Assembly: GCA_947066105.1 (NCBI GenBank)
Contig: CAMSYM010000003.1
Span: 55,298 to 119,297 of the forward strand
DNA: 64,000 nucleotides
DNA from: an uncultured Clostridia bacterium
GTDB taxonomy: Bacteria; Bacillota; Clostridia; Christensenellales; Pumilibacteraceae
Direction: 5' to 3'
Part shown: piece by piece, positions 47,655 to 55,978 of the stretch
Numbering within the stretch: the first letter of the stretch is position 1
Layout: each line of letters starts with the position of its first letter
Position numbers and translations under genes: made by a program
Notes under the pieces: generated by a model
The model's database searches: none
Seen by the model: the letters and a program-made list of their open reading frames with translations, nothing else
What the model was told of the DNA's origin: nothing

Positions 47655-49087
47655 AATCCGAATTCCCCCGCTATCTCCAATACGTATTGCTCGTCGTTAT
47701 ACGGCTGTTTTCTGCCCATGACGTCGTTGTAGCGTTCCGCGCCCTTGCCGGCGATAAGCACTATATCGTCCTTTTCGGCTTGATCTATCGCCGCCTTGAT
47801 GGCGTCCTTTCTGTCGACTATCGGCGTATAGTTTGTTCCGCCTATTTCCTTTATTCCCGCCACTATTTGGTTGATTATATCCATAGGCGGCTCGAACCGC
47901 GGATTGTCGCTCGTGACGAAACACCAGTCGCTCATTTGCGATACTATCTTGCCCATGACCGCGCGCTTGCTGGTATCGCGATTGCCGCCGCAACCGAACA
48001 CCGTGATAACGCGCGCCGGCGCGAATTCCCGCACGGCGCGCAATATATTTGCTATGCCGTCGTCGGTATGCGCGAAATCGATTATGACGCTGCATTTGGA
48101 CGTGTTTATGATATTGAATCTGCCGTCGATCTTTTTGACGTTGCGAATGCCCACCGTAACGTTGCCGAGCGAAAAGCCGAGCGACGACGCGATAGCCGCC
48201 GCGCACAATGTGTTGTACATGTTGAACCTGCCGGTAAGATTGAACTTGACCGCGCCTACGCTGTCGAACATGTTGATAACGTATTCCAGCCCGTACGCGC
48301 TCATGACGGGATCTATTCCGAACACGTCGCACGGATCGTTCACACCGTAAGTTACGGTAGGTAGCGCCGTCGTTTTACATAACTGCGCGCCGAGCGAATC
48401 GTCGACGTTGACTACTGCGGACCTTGCGTGATCGGGCGTGAAAAAGCTTTGCTTGGCTTTGGCGTAAGACTGCATATCGCCGAAAAAATCCAAATGATCG
48501 CGCGAAAAATTGGTGAACGCCGCGACCTCGTACATTATGCCGGCAACCTTGTCGAGCGCGAGCGCGTGCGCCGATACTTCCATCACCACGTACTCCACGC
48601 CCGCATCCGCCATGTCGCGCAAAACGGCGTGAAGCTCTATGGGATCGGGCGTAGTGAGCCGCGCTTCCGTCTTGACTCCGTTGTATTCTACGGCATTGGT
48701 GCCTATAAGCCCGCACGAATGCCCCGCGCATTCGATTATGCTTTTTACTATATACGTAGTGGTCGTTTTCCCGTTAGTACCGGTGATGCCTATCATTTTG
48801 AGCCGCTTCGACGGGTATCCGAAAAACGCCGACGAACACAGCGCAAGCGCCCTGCGCGTGTTTTCCGTTTCTATCTGAATAACGTCGAGCGCCAGCCTGC
48901 GTTCGACTACGATAGCCGCCGCACCGCGCGCAACGGCGTCCGCCGCAAACGTGTGACCGTCGTTTTCCCTGCCGACCAAGCAAAAAAACAAGTCGCCCTT
49001 TTTGACCTTGGCGCTGTCTATCGCCAAACCCGTTATTTCGACGTCGTCTTCGCTATTTACGTTTAGTCCCAGTTCGTTAAGGCGCAT
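47651..49087 (-). CDS. murE: UDP-N-acetylmuramyl-tripeptide synthetase MurE
   Basis: A 478-aa cytoplasmic ligase that adds the third residue of the stem peptide. ATP loop GITGTNGKTTTTYIV, the carbamylated-lysine region (MQSYAKAKQSFF) and the specificity motif DNPR (TSDNPRFEPPMDII) are visible. DNPR indicates meso-diaminopimelate as substrate, so the cell wall is probably of the mDAP type. The ATG at 49087 has GGAGG upstream. It is translationally coupled to mraY. Confidence 0.96.
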   Translation of the reverse strand: MRLNELGLNVNSEDDVEITGLAIDSAKVKKGDLFFCLVGRENDGHTFAADAVARGAAAIVVERRLALDVIQIETENTRRALALCSSAFFGYPSKRLKMIGITGTNGKTTTTYIVKSIIECAGHSCGLIGTNAVEYNGVKTEARLTTPDPIELHAVLRDMADAGVEYVVMEVSAHALALDKVAGIMYEVAAFTNFSRDHLDFFGDMQSYAKAKQSFFTPDHARSAVVNVDDSLGAQLCKTTALPTVTYGVNDPCDVFGIDPVMSAYGLEYVINMFDSVGAVKFNLTGRFNMYNTLCAAAIASSLGFSLGNVTVGIRNVKKIDGRFNIINTSKCSVIIDFAHTDDGIANILRAVREFAPARVITVFGCGGNRDTSKRAVMGKIVSQMSDWCFVTSDNPRFEPPMDIINQIVAGIKEIGGTNYTPIVDRKDAIKAAIDQAEKDDIVLIAGKGAERYNDVMGRKQPYNDEQYVLEIAGEFGF

Positions 49088-49249
49088 ACCGTCCTCCGTG
49101 CTATTAGTCTACGTATATTGTACCCGCTATTATCGTGCGCGCGTGCGCTTTTGCAAACCTTATCATTATTCGACAAGCCGAAGGCTATACGACGTTTTTT
49201 TATGTTTGCTGTCCAGCCGTTTTATTTTTATCCGCGTTATAGTGTGTTC

Positions 49250-49506
49250 CGAACAAGCGTAGTGCTTATTTTTATTCATTTTATAAGGTTGAGATCCTTC
49301 GCTTCGCTCAGGATGACAAAAAGAGCATAGCTTTTCGTATATCTCCCCCCATCATCTCGACCAAGCAAGTGAGAGTAGACAAACCACTCTTCCCATCATC
49401 TCGACCGAAACGAGCGTATGCGAGTGTAGCGGAGAGATCTAGGCGTAGCCGCACATTACTCTCTCACCTCGTAGCGGTCATTAATTCCGAATTCCGAATT
49501 CCGAAT
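49250..49506. repeat. Dispersed repeat block between pbp and murE
   Basis: Contains GAGATCCTTCGCTTCGCTCAGG (about 49290-49317), a CATCATCTCGACCGAAACGAG element (49392-49454) and a CCGAATT heptamer array (49481-49507) that includes the stop codon of the PBP gene. 49088-49250 looks noncoding. It interrupts the dcw operon. Confidence 0.75.
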
Positions 49507-51393
49507 TTATTGCTCCGCTCTCACCAGCACGCTGTCGTTTACGGGGATCTCGGTGTCGGGTACGGGCGTTTGTCCGACCACGTTTGCGCCGTCGCCGACA
49601 AGCTCGACATGCAAACCCATTCCTTCGAGCAATGCGACAGCGTCTTTTACGGGCTTACCTATAACGTCGGGCATCGTAGTGTATCGGACGTCTACGAGCG
49701 ACGGCGGAAGCGCGGTATAGTCGAATATCTTTTCGAACACTTCGCCGGCATACGGCGCGGCGACAAGGCTTCCGTAATACATATAGCCCTGCGGCTCGTC
49801 TACTATCATGAGAACGGCGTATTGGGGATCGTCTGCGGGAGCGAACCCGATAAACGACGAAATGTATTTGCCCTGAGCTATCGTTCCGCCCGAATACTTT
49901 TGCGCCGTACCCGTCTTTCCGCCTATCGCATAGCCCGCGACACCCGCTTTACTGCCGCCGCCGCTTTCCACGACGCCGCGCAAATATTCGCGCATTTTTT
50001 GCGACGTTTGCGGACTGACCGTAGTCCCGACGGGTTCGGGCAAACGCGTAGCGACGTTTTTCCCGTCGCACGAATCGACGCTCGAAACCAAGTACGGCTT
50101 GTACAGCGTGCCGCCGTTAACGACCGAGCATACCCCCGTTATTAGCTGTATCGGCGTGACTGCGACCGCCTGACCGAATCCGATACGCGCAAGATCGACG
50201 GTCTTGACGTTTTCGCGCTTCATAAGCATGCCGCTGCTTTCGCCCGCAAAATCCACGCCCGTCTTTTGTCCGAGACCGAAGTTGTCGAGCGCGGAATAGA
50301 ACCGTTCCGTACCCAGACGCAACGCAAGATCCATGAACACGCAGTTGCACGAATTTTTAACGCCCTCGGCAAGGTGCTGACTGCCGTGACCGATCGAACG
50401 CCAACAGCGTATGCGCTGACCGTCGACGGTGCGCGAGCCTGCGCAAAAAAACGTGTCGTTATCGCCGACCACGCCCGCTTCGATAGCCGCCGCCGTGGTG
50501 AATATCTTGAACGTTGAACCCGGCTCGTACATGTCGACTATAAGCGTATTGCGCGACAGCTCGTTCAACAGATCAAGATCGTTGCGCGGCGGATCGTTGA
50601 GATCGAACGACGGATTTTTCGCCATCGCAAGTATCCCGCCCGTGTTTACGTCCATGACTATCATAGACGCAGATTTCGACTTGAACTCGGCAGCCGCCGC
50701 CGTGACCGCGCTTTCGGCAAAACTTTGGATATTCGCGTCGATCGACAGCGTAACGTCGCAACCTGGTATGCTCGGCAAATAGCGCGTCGCTCCTTCGATC
50801 TCGCGTCCCGCCATATCCGTTGATGTATAAGCAAACCCGTCCACGCCCGTCAAATACTTATCGTAATAGCTTTCAAGACCCGATTGACCGACATTGTCTA
50901 TATTGGTAAATCCGAGAATTTGCGACAGCGCACTGCCGTACGGGTAATTGCGTTCGGTATCGAGCGTATAGTACAAGCCTTTTATATCCTTCTCGCGCAA
51001 AGCGAACGCCGTGTCGGCGTCGATCTTGCGCTTGATCGTAACTTCGCCGACAGTCGCGTTTAGCTTGTCGAGTACGGTCTGTTCGCTCATGCCGAGTTCG
51101 GTCGCAAGCGTTTGCGCCGCGCTCTCCTTGTCCGTAACGGCATTGGGACGCGCATACAGCGTAAACACGTCGCGATTATCGGCAAGCACGTCGCCGTTGC
51201 GGTCGAGTATCTTGCCGCGCGGCGCTTTGAGCGGCAGATCGCGATACCACTGTTCCGACGCCTTGGCGCGCAACCAGCCGCCGTCTATCACCTGCAAAAA
51301 GAACAGCCTGCCGAACAGCGCGAAAAACACGACCGCGAGCATGATAAACGCGACCAGTATCCTTTTCCGCATAAGCGATGCGCATGCTTTCAT
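49507..51393 (-). CDS. Class B penicillin-binding protein with PASTA domain (SpoVD/FtsI-like)
   Basis: A 628-aa bitopic transpeptidase. A membrane anchor lies at about 10-32, then a PBP dimerisation domain (PRGKILDRNGDVLAD...), then the transpeptidase with STFK (EPGSTFKIF), SCN (VKNSCNCVF) and KTG (GGKTGTAQK) active-site motifs. The last about 60 residues form one PASTA domain (MPDVIGKPVKDAVALLEGMGLHVELVGDGANVV). Position after ftsL and the PASTA domain fit SpoVD or the vegetative FtsI of Clostridia; which one cannot be decided. It would pair with the FtsW-like gene. AGAGGTG precedes the ATG at 51393. The stop lies within a heptamer repeat. Confidence 0.95.
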   Translation of the reverse strand: MKACASLMRKRILVAFIMLAVVFFALFGRLFFLQVIDGGWLRAKASEQWYRDLPLKAPRGKILDRNGDVLADNRDVFTLYARPNAVTDKESAAQTLATELGMSEQTVLDKLNATVGEVTIKRKIDADTAFALREKDIKGLYYTLDTERNYPYGSALSQILGFTNIDNVGQSGLESYYDKYLTGVDGFAYTSTDMAGREIEGATRYLPSIPGCDVTLSIDANIQSFAESAVTAAAAEFKSKSASMIVMDVNTGGILAMAKNPSFDLNDPPRNDLDLLNELSRNTLIVDMYEPGSTFKIFTTAAAIEAGVVGDNDTFFCAGSRTVDGQRIRCWRSIGHGSQHLAEGVKNSCNCVFMDLALRLGTERFYSALDNFGLGQKTGVDFAGESSGMLMKRENVKTVDLARIGFGQAVAVTPIQLITGVCSVVNGGTLYKPYLVSSVDSCDGKNVATRLPEPVGTTVSPQTSQKMREYLRGVVESGGGSKAGVAGYAIGGKTGTAQKYSGGTIAQGKYISSFIGFAPADDPQYAVLMIVDEPQGYMYYGSLVAAPYAGEVFEKIFDYTALPPSLVDVRYTTMPDVIGKPVKDAVALLEGMGLHVELVGDGANVVGQTPVPDTEIPVNDSVLVRAEQ

Positions 51394-51524
51394 AAGTCAC
51401 CTCTCATCCCGTATTATATGCCGACGTTTGGCGATTTAGGTTATGATGCGCACAAAAAACGGACAAGCAAAAAGCGACTTGACATCGATCGAGCCGCTTT
51501 GATCATAACGTATTTATAAAAATA

Positions 51525-52283
51525 TCAACCTATAACTTTTGACAGCCAGTCCAAAAATTTATCGAACGCGTTGGTATGCGGTTCGGCGTCGGGATACCCT
51601 ACGTCGCCGACGGCGGGAGCGTCGTACACCGAGTCGCCCGCTTGGACCATTCCGTTTGCCGTCGCTTTGTCGCGAATATTATCCGCGTCGCGGAGCGCGG
51701 CAAGCGTCGTTTCCTGTTCGGCTATAAGCGTTTGCTTTTGCGATATTTGAAGCGTAAGATCGTCGGACGCAACAGCCGCGCGCGAGATCGAAACGCCTGT
51801 CGCTATGACGGCTATCGCAAGCACGAGCGCGACAGCAACGTACACGCAAAGCAATATCTTGGCGCGCGCGTCCAAACCCTTGCGCGCGCGTTTTGCGGGC
51901 GCGGCGACCGTTTCTTCCTTTACTTCCGCCTGCTCGGTCGCGTAAGACCGTGTTTTGAGCGTAGGCAAAACGTCCTCGCGCGAGTGCGGAGTCTCTTTCT
52001 TTTTGGGACGCGGCGGGATATCCGCGGGCATCTCCGTTTTTGCTCCCGCGCTTTCGAGAGTGGTATACATGCGCTCGGTCTGCGCGCTTTGCGCATAGGA
52101 CTCGTTTTTGATATCGATATCGGTATCGGACATGAGCAAGCTCGTACCCGCGCCGTATCTCGACGCGACCGACGCGTTGTCTATACGCTCGTATTCGGAA
52201 ACCAACGGCGCGCCTATGCCGTCCATGCCGAAGCCGCCGTAGCGGTCGTCGTCTTTTCTTATTTGACGTTTGGTTGAGATCAT
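51525..52283 (-). CDS. ftsL: FtsL-like divisome protein with long cytoplasmic extension
   Basis: A 252-aa bitopic protein. Residues 1-140 are a disordered, charged cytoplasmic segment, much longer than in typical FtsL (about 100-120 aa in total). One membrane helix spans about 143-165, followed by a short coiled coil (DDLTLQISQKQTLIAEQETTLAALRD) and a tail. The identification rests on topology and on its position between rsmH and the PBP gene, where ftsL is normally found. FtsL links FtsQ/DivIB to the septal synthase. It starts 17 nt after rsmH ends. Confidence 0.75.
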   Translation of the reverse strand: MISTKRQIRKDDDRYGGFGMDGIGAPLVSEYERIDNASVASRYGAGTSLLMSDTDIDIKNESYAQSAQTERMYTTLESAGAKTEMPADIPPRPKKKETPHSREDVLPTLKTRSYATEQAEVKEETVAAPAKRARKGLDARAKILLCVYVAVALVLAIAVIATGVSISRAAVASDDLTLQISQKQTLIAEQETTLAALRDADNIRDKATANGMVQAGDSVYDAPAVGDVGYPDAEPHTNAFDKFLDWLSKVIG

Positions 52284-52300
52284 ATTGTTTGTCCGTCTCC

Positions 52301-53197
52301 TTACAGTTTTTCCGATATGCGGAGCGTCGCGCTGCTACTGCGCGGGTTTATCGAAAGTTCTTCGCTCGACGGCTTTTGTTTGCCGAGCGTTTTGCCTATC
52401 GCGCGGTGATCGCACGCGCACACGGGCAGACGCTTCGGACATATACAGTCCGTAGCGAATTCGTTGAACACGGCTTTGACTATCCTGTCTTCGAGCGAGT
52501 GAAAAGTGATCACGCACAATCGCCCGCCGCGCACTATCATACCGAAAATGCCGCAGATCGCGTCGTACAGCCCTTTTAGCTCGCCGTTGACTTCTATGCG
52601 GATAGCTTGGAACGTCTTTTTGGCGGGATGTCCGCTCTTTCTGTACGGCACGGACGCACGGATGATCTCGGCAAGCTCGCCCGTGCTTTCGACGGGCTTT
52701 ATCTCCCTGCGTTTGACTATCGCGCGCGCTATGCGCGGAGCAAAGCTTTCCTCGCCGTATCGACGCATTATATCCACGAGCATTTCTTCCTTATACCCGT
52801 TGACTACGTCGTACGCCGTAAATTTTTGAGTAACGTCCATGCGCATGTCGAGCGCGCCGTCGTGCATGTACGAAAACCCGCGTTCGGGCGCGTCCAATTG
52901 ATGACTGGAAACGCCGAGATCCATTACCGCGCCGTCGAGCGCCGTGATACCGCGTTCCGCAAGCAATTGCGTTGCATTCTCGTATTGACCTTTAATGTAC
53001 GTGATGTCGCCCGTTACGCGGGCTTTGCAATATTCTATCGCGTCATCGTCGCGGTCGATCGCAAGCACGCGTCCGCCGCGATCGAGTATCGCCTGCGTGT
53101 GTCCGCCTCCGCCGAGCGTCGCGTCCAAATAAACGCCGTTCGGCTTGACTTCGAGCGCCTTGACGACGTTGTCGCGCATTATGGGAACGTGATACAT
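52301..53197 (-). CDS. rsmH: 16S rRNA m4C1402 methyltransferase RsmH (MraW)
   Basis: A 298-aa SAM-dependent enzyme that methylates N4 of C1402 in 16S rRNA. MYHVPIMRDNV at the start, the SAM motif DATLGGGGHTQAIL, DLGVSSHQLDAPERGFSYMHDGALDMRMD, KTFQAIRIEVN and CVITFHSLEDRIVK are all typical. The start at 53197 is 1 nt after the mraZ stop codon, so translation is coupled. Confidence 0.98.
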   Translation of the reverse strand: MYHVPIMRDNVVKALEVKPNGVYLDATLGGGGHTQAILDRGGRVLAIDRDDDAIEYCKARVTGDITYIKGQYENATQLLAERGITALDGAVMDLGVSSHQLDAPERGFSYMHDGALDMRMDVTQKFTAYDVVNGYKEEMLVDIMRRYGEESFAPRIARAIVKRREIKPVESTGELAEIIRASVPYRKSGHPAKKTFQAIRIEVNGELKGLYDAICGIFGMIVRGGRLCVITFHSLEDRIVKAVFNEFATDCICPKRLPVCACDHRAIGKTLGKQKPSSEELSINPRSSSATLRISEKL

Positions 53198-53198
53198 T

Positions 53199-53669
53199 TT
53201 ACCGATCGCTCTCTTTTTCTTCCGCGTCGACCTTGGGCTTGTCCGCGTTATCCGACTTTGCATCGCCGTCTTCGTCGACGAGTTCGCGGTCGTTGATGTA
53301 CGCGTCGTACAGCTTTTCGTCCCATATCTCGACGTGATCGAGAACGCCTATCGAAATGACGTCCTTTTTCATTTGACAATCTTTGAGAAACGACGGATTG
53401 ACCGAAACCCTGCCCTGCTTATCTTCGGCAACAGGCTGAACGGACGGGAATATCTTGCGCTTGCGCTTATTCATTTTCTCGTCGAAAACGTCGGCTGTAT
53501 CGAATCGGCTTTTTATGCGCGTTTCAAAGTCTTCCGCAGTGTATATCTGCAAGCACTTCTCGTCACGGAAAATGACGGGATTATCTCCGAGCAGTTTGCG
53601 AAAAGCGGGCGGTATTCGCAACCGTCCCTTATCGTCCAACTGATGATGATATTGCCCGCAAAAGAACAC
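53199..53669 (-). CDS. mraZ: Transcriptional regulator MraZ
   Basis: A 156-aa DNA-binding protein with two SpoVT/AbrB-like half motifs (QLDDKGRLRIPPAFR and AEDKQGRVSVNPSF). MraZ represses its own dcw operon in studied species. The C-terminal about 35 residues are an acidic extension not seen in most MraZ. The start is GTG at 53669, with GGATGG as probable ribosome-binding site. First gene of mraZ-rsmH-ftsL-pbp. Confidence 0.96.
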   Translation of the reverse strand: MFFCGQYHHQLDDKGRLRIPPAFRKLLGDNPVIFRDEKCLQIYTAEDFETRIKSRFDTADVFDEKMNKRKRKIFPSVQPVAEDKQGRVSVNPSFLKDCQMKKDVISIGVLDHVEIWDEKLYDAYINDRELVDEDGDAKSDNADKPKVDAEEKESDR

Positions 53670-53710
53670 CGATAAAATCCATCCTTGACAAAGTTTGTCT
53701 TGATAGATTT

Positions 53711-53759
53711 ATTTTATCACACAGAGTGACCACTGTCAACCCTTTTTGACCCTTTTCCC
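53711..53759 (-). promoter_or_regulatory. dcw operon promoter with MraZ-box-like G triplets
   Basis: Minus strand: TTGACA (53734-53739), exactly 17 nt, TAAAAT (53711-53716). G triplets lie at 53750-53752 and 53740-53742 and a TGG at 53730-53732, spaced 10 nt apart, with one more GGG at 53757-53759. In E. coli, MraZ binds direct repeats with TGGG cores at 10-nt period. The match here is inferred. Confidence 0.6.
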
Positions 53760-53916
53760 GCTATTTTTTGCTTTGTTTTGTTCCGTATAAGTAATAAGTC
53801 GCCATAATGCGCTCGATTTCGCTATCGAATAACGTAATTCGGTCGCGAATCATGGCGTAAATATGTATTATCGCGCGTATATCGAAACTTGATCGGGCAT
53901 ACGCGTCGCAGTATCG

Positions 53917-54603
53917 TTACAAATCCACTTTGACTGCGGCATTGCCCACTTGATCACACGAAGTCAGGTAATACTTGACGCCGTTTTTTAACAGGAATTT
54001 TTTGGCGTAACAATTTTTGCCGTGCAAATGTCCGTAAACTACCGCATTTACGCCGTATTTTTCAAAAAGATCGGTAACGGGCGTGTTTTCGAACCTCACG
54101 TTGAACGGCGGATAGTGCAACATGAATACGACTTTATCTTTATCCGTTCGGATCTTTTGCATTGCGGCGAGCGACATTTCTATGCGGATAAGCTCGCGCG
54201 CGTACAGTTTTTTTCCGTCGTCCGATCTGTCGTCGACGCTCCACCCGCGGCTGCCGCAAACTATGACATCGTCAAACCGCATGCAGTCGTTTTGTATGGC
54301 GTACACATCGGGCGGCAAGGCGGCGCGCACTGCGGAAATGCTCTTCCACCAATAGTCGTGATTGCCGCGCGTTATCACCTTTTTACCGTTATACTTGCCT
54401 ATGTATTCGAGATCGGCGACCGCGCCGTCAAGCGTCATAGCCCAGCTGAGATCGCCCGCGAGCAGTACGAGATCGTCGTTTCCCACGCAGTCGAGCGATC
54501 GTTCTATATCGTCGAGATAGTTATCCCACACCGCGCCGAAAATATCCATCGGCTTGGGGTTGTTTATAGATAAATGCAGGTCGGAAACAGCGTAGATATT
54601 CAT
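53917..54603 (-). CDS. Calcineurin-like metallophosphoesterase
   Basis: A 228-aa cytoplasmic protein with the complete metal-ligand set: DLHLS (residues 7-11), GDLSW, GNHDYWW, LHYPP and GHLHG. This group of small clostridial phosphoesterases has no fixed substrate that I can name. It is a single gene upstream of mraZ. The ATG at 54603 has no Shine-Dalgarno site; a TATAAT box lies exactly 6 nt upstream. Confidence 0.9.
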   Translation of the reverse strand: MNIYAVSDLHLSINNPKPMDIFGAVWDNYLDDIERSLDCVGNDDLVLLAGDLSWAMTLDGAVADLEYIGKYNGKKVITRGNHDYWWKSISAVRAALPPDVYAIQNDCMRFDDVIVCGSRGWSVDDRSDDGKKLYARELIRIEMSLAAMQKIRTDKDKVVFMLHYPPFNVRFENTPVTDLFEKYGVNAVVYGHLHGKNCYAKKFLLKNGVKYYLTSCDQVGNAAVKVDL

Positions 54604-54609
54604 ACGCGC

Positions 54610-54638
54610 ATTATAACATTTCGAGCGCGAAAAGTCAA
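54610..54638 (-). promoter_or_regulatory. Leaderless promoter of the metallophosphoesterase gene
   Basis: Minus strand: TTGACT (54633-54638), exactly 17 nt, TATAAT (54610-54615), 6 nt, ATG. Confidence 0.8.
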
Positions 54639-54676
54639 CCGCGTTGCGACCGCGAGCACGACATTATTCCGTCCGT

Positions 54677-55264
54677 TTATTCGTCGCCCGCAAACGACGG
54701 GAATATGCGCGAGCGGATCCCCGAACACACGCCGCACCCGGTACACGGCGGATACTTGCAATATCCGTACGTCGGCACGAGTATGTCGACGGGCGCGACC
54801 GCCTTTATCAACTGCAAAACACACCCTGTTACGGTCACCGAATTACCGCCTACTATCGCGCCGCTCGCGACCGCATTGTACGTTTTGATCTCTATCGAGT
54901 ACGGCACAAGCGCGTTGTTATCGGGCAAGCGCAACAAAAAATCCTTATGCTCGCGGTAGTACGCCGCAACGGTGGTAAGCGCCCCGTTATCGGAATACGT
55001 AACGGCGAACCGCGTCACTATTTCGCCGCATATCCTGCTGCACCCGTCCGCGCCGCGCGTAACCGAATAGCTTTCCAGCTCGCTTCCGACCGCGCGCGCC
55101 GCCACAAACGTCGCCTGTTGCGGTATCTGTCTGTCGGTCGTCAACGCCAAAGTGACGTTTTCGTCGGTGAACGCGCAACCGTCGAACACACGCTTGGTCT
55201 CTATTACCATACGACAGCATAAGCCGTCCTCGAAATTGCCGCCGCACCCCGCTTTAACCGCCAT
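54677..55264 (-). CDS. Cys-rich clostridial protein, unknown function
   Basis: A 195-aa soluble protein with cysteines near both ends (CGGNFEDGLCC; YCKYPPCTGCGVC) and a beta-rich middle. ETKRVFDGC near the start and TGCVLQLIKAVAPVDILVPTYGYC near the end recall an uncharacterised clostridial family with a TK-x-(V/I)-(Y/F)-D-x-C opening. That resemblance is from memory. A spore-coat or exosporium role is possible but unsupported. GGAGG precedes the ATG at 55264. Confidence 0.65.
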   Translation of the reverse strand: MAVKAGCGGNFEDGLCCRMVIETKRVFDGCAFTDENVTLALTTDRQIPQQATFVAARAVGSELESYSVTRGADGCSRICGEIVTRFAVTYSDNGALTTVAAYYREHKDFLLRLPDNNALVPYSIEIKTYNAVASGAIVGGNSVTVTGCVLQLIKAVAPVDILVPTYGYCKYPPCTGCGVCSGIRSRIFPSFAGDE

Positions 55265-55330
55265 ACCGCCGCCTCCGTAAAATTTCGCTAAACAATATAT
55301 ATGCGGCGTGCATCCGAAATGTGCATAATA

Positions 55331-55358
55331 AAACGGTAAAATGCCTTTACCGTTTTTT
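55331..55358. terminator. Bidirectional terminator after lon-engB
   Basis: Perfect 10-bp stem AAACGGTAAA (55331-55340) with TTTACCGTTT (55346-55355) and a 5-nt loop. Confidence 0.8.
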
Positions 55359-55387
55359 ACGCTTATGTATTCGAAAAATGTTTTAAA

Positions 55388-55978
55388 CTACTCCGCGACG
55401 GTAAGAACGCTTTCCAACCGCGCAAGCAACGCGTCCTTACCCGACCCGTTCATGCCGCTCGTGACTATAAGGTTATCGCGCGCAAGTCCGAGCGCGGCGG
55501 CTATCCGCAACACGGCGTTACCCGTCTGCGCCTTACCGAGCTTGTCCGATTTGGTCAAAACGACGGTGAACGGCAAACCGAGATCGCGCAAATAATTGAT
55601 AAGCACTTTATCGAGCTCGGACGGATCGCGGCGGATGTCCATCAAACACAAGACCTGCGCGATATCGTTGCCGCACTTGAAATATTTGTCGGTGCGGTCG
55701 CTCCATTCGTCCGCTTGGCTTTTTTGCGCTTTGTGATAACCGTATCCGGGCAGATCGACGAGATAAAACGGAGCGTCCGCCGTCACTTGAAAAACGTTTA
55801 TCAACCGAGTGCGTCCCGGCGTTTGCGACGTTTTGCAAAGCCGCGCGCCCATCAACATATTCAGCAATGTGGACTTGCCGCAATTAGACCTGCCCGCAAC
55901 GCATATCTGCGGCGCGTACTCGCCCGCCGCCGTCGGGTCGACGCAGCTTTTAACGAATTTTGCCGATCTTATTTTCAT
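55388..55978 (-). CDS. engB: Ribosome biogenesis GTPase EngB (YsxC/YihA)
   Basis: A 196-aa TrmE-Era-EngA-EngB-Septin-like GTPase needed for 50S subunit assembly. It shows GRSNCGKSTLLN (G1), the TPGRTRLIN switch (G2), DLPGYGYHK (G3), LTKSDK (G4) and a TSG-type G5. It overlaps lon by 4 nt (ATGA), an arrangement common in Firmicutes. Confidence 0.97.
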   Translation of the reverse strand: MKIRSAKFVKSCVDPTAAGEYAPQICVAGRSNCGKSTLLNMLMGARLCKTSQTPGRTRLINVFQVTADAPFYLVDLPGYGYHKAQKSQADEWSDRTDKYFKCGNDIAQVLCLMDIRRDPSELDKVLINYLRDLGLPFTVVLTKSDKLGKAQTGNAVLRIAAALGLARDNLIVTSGMNGSGKDALLARLESVLTVAE

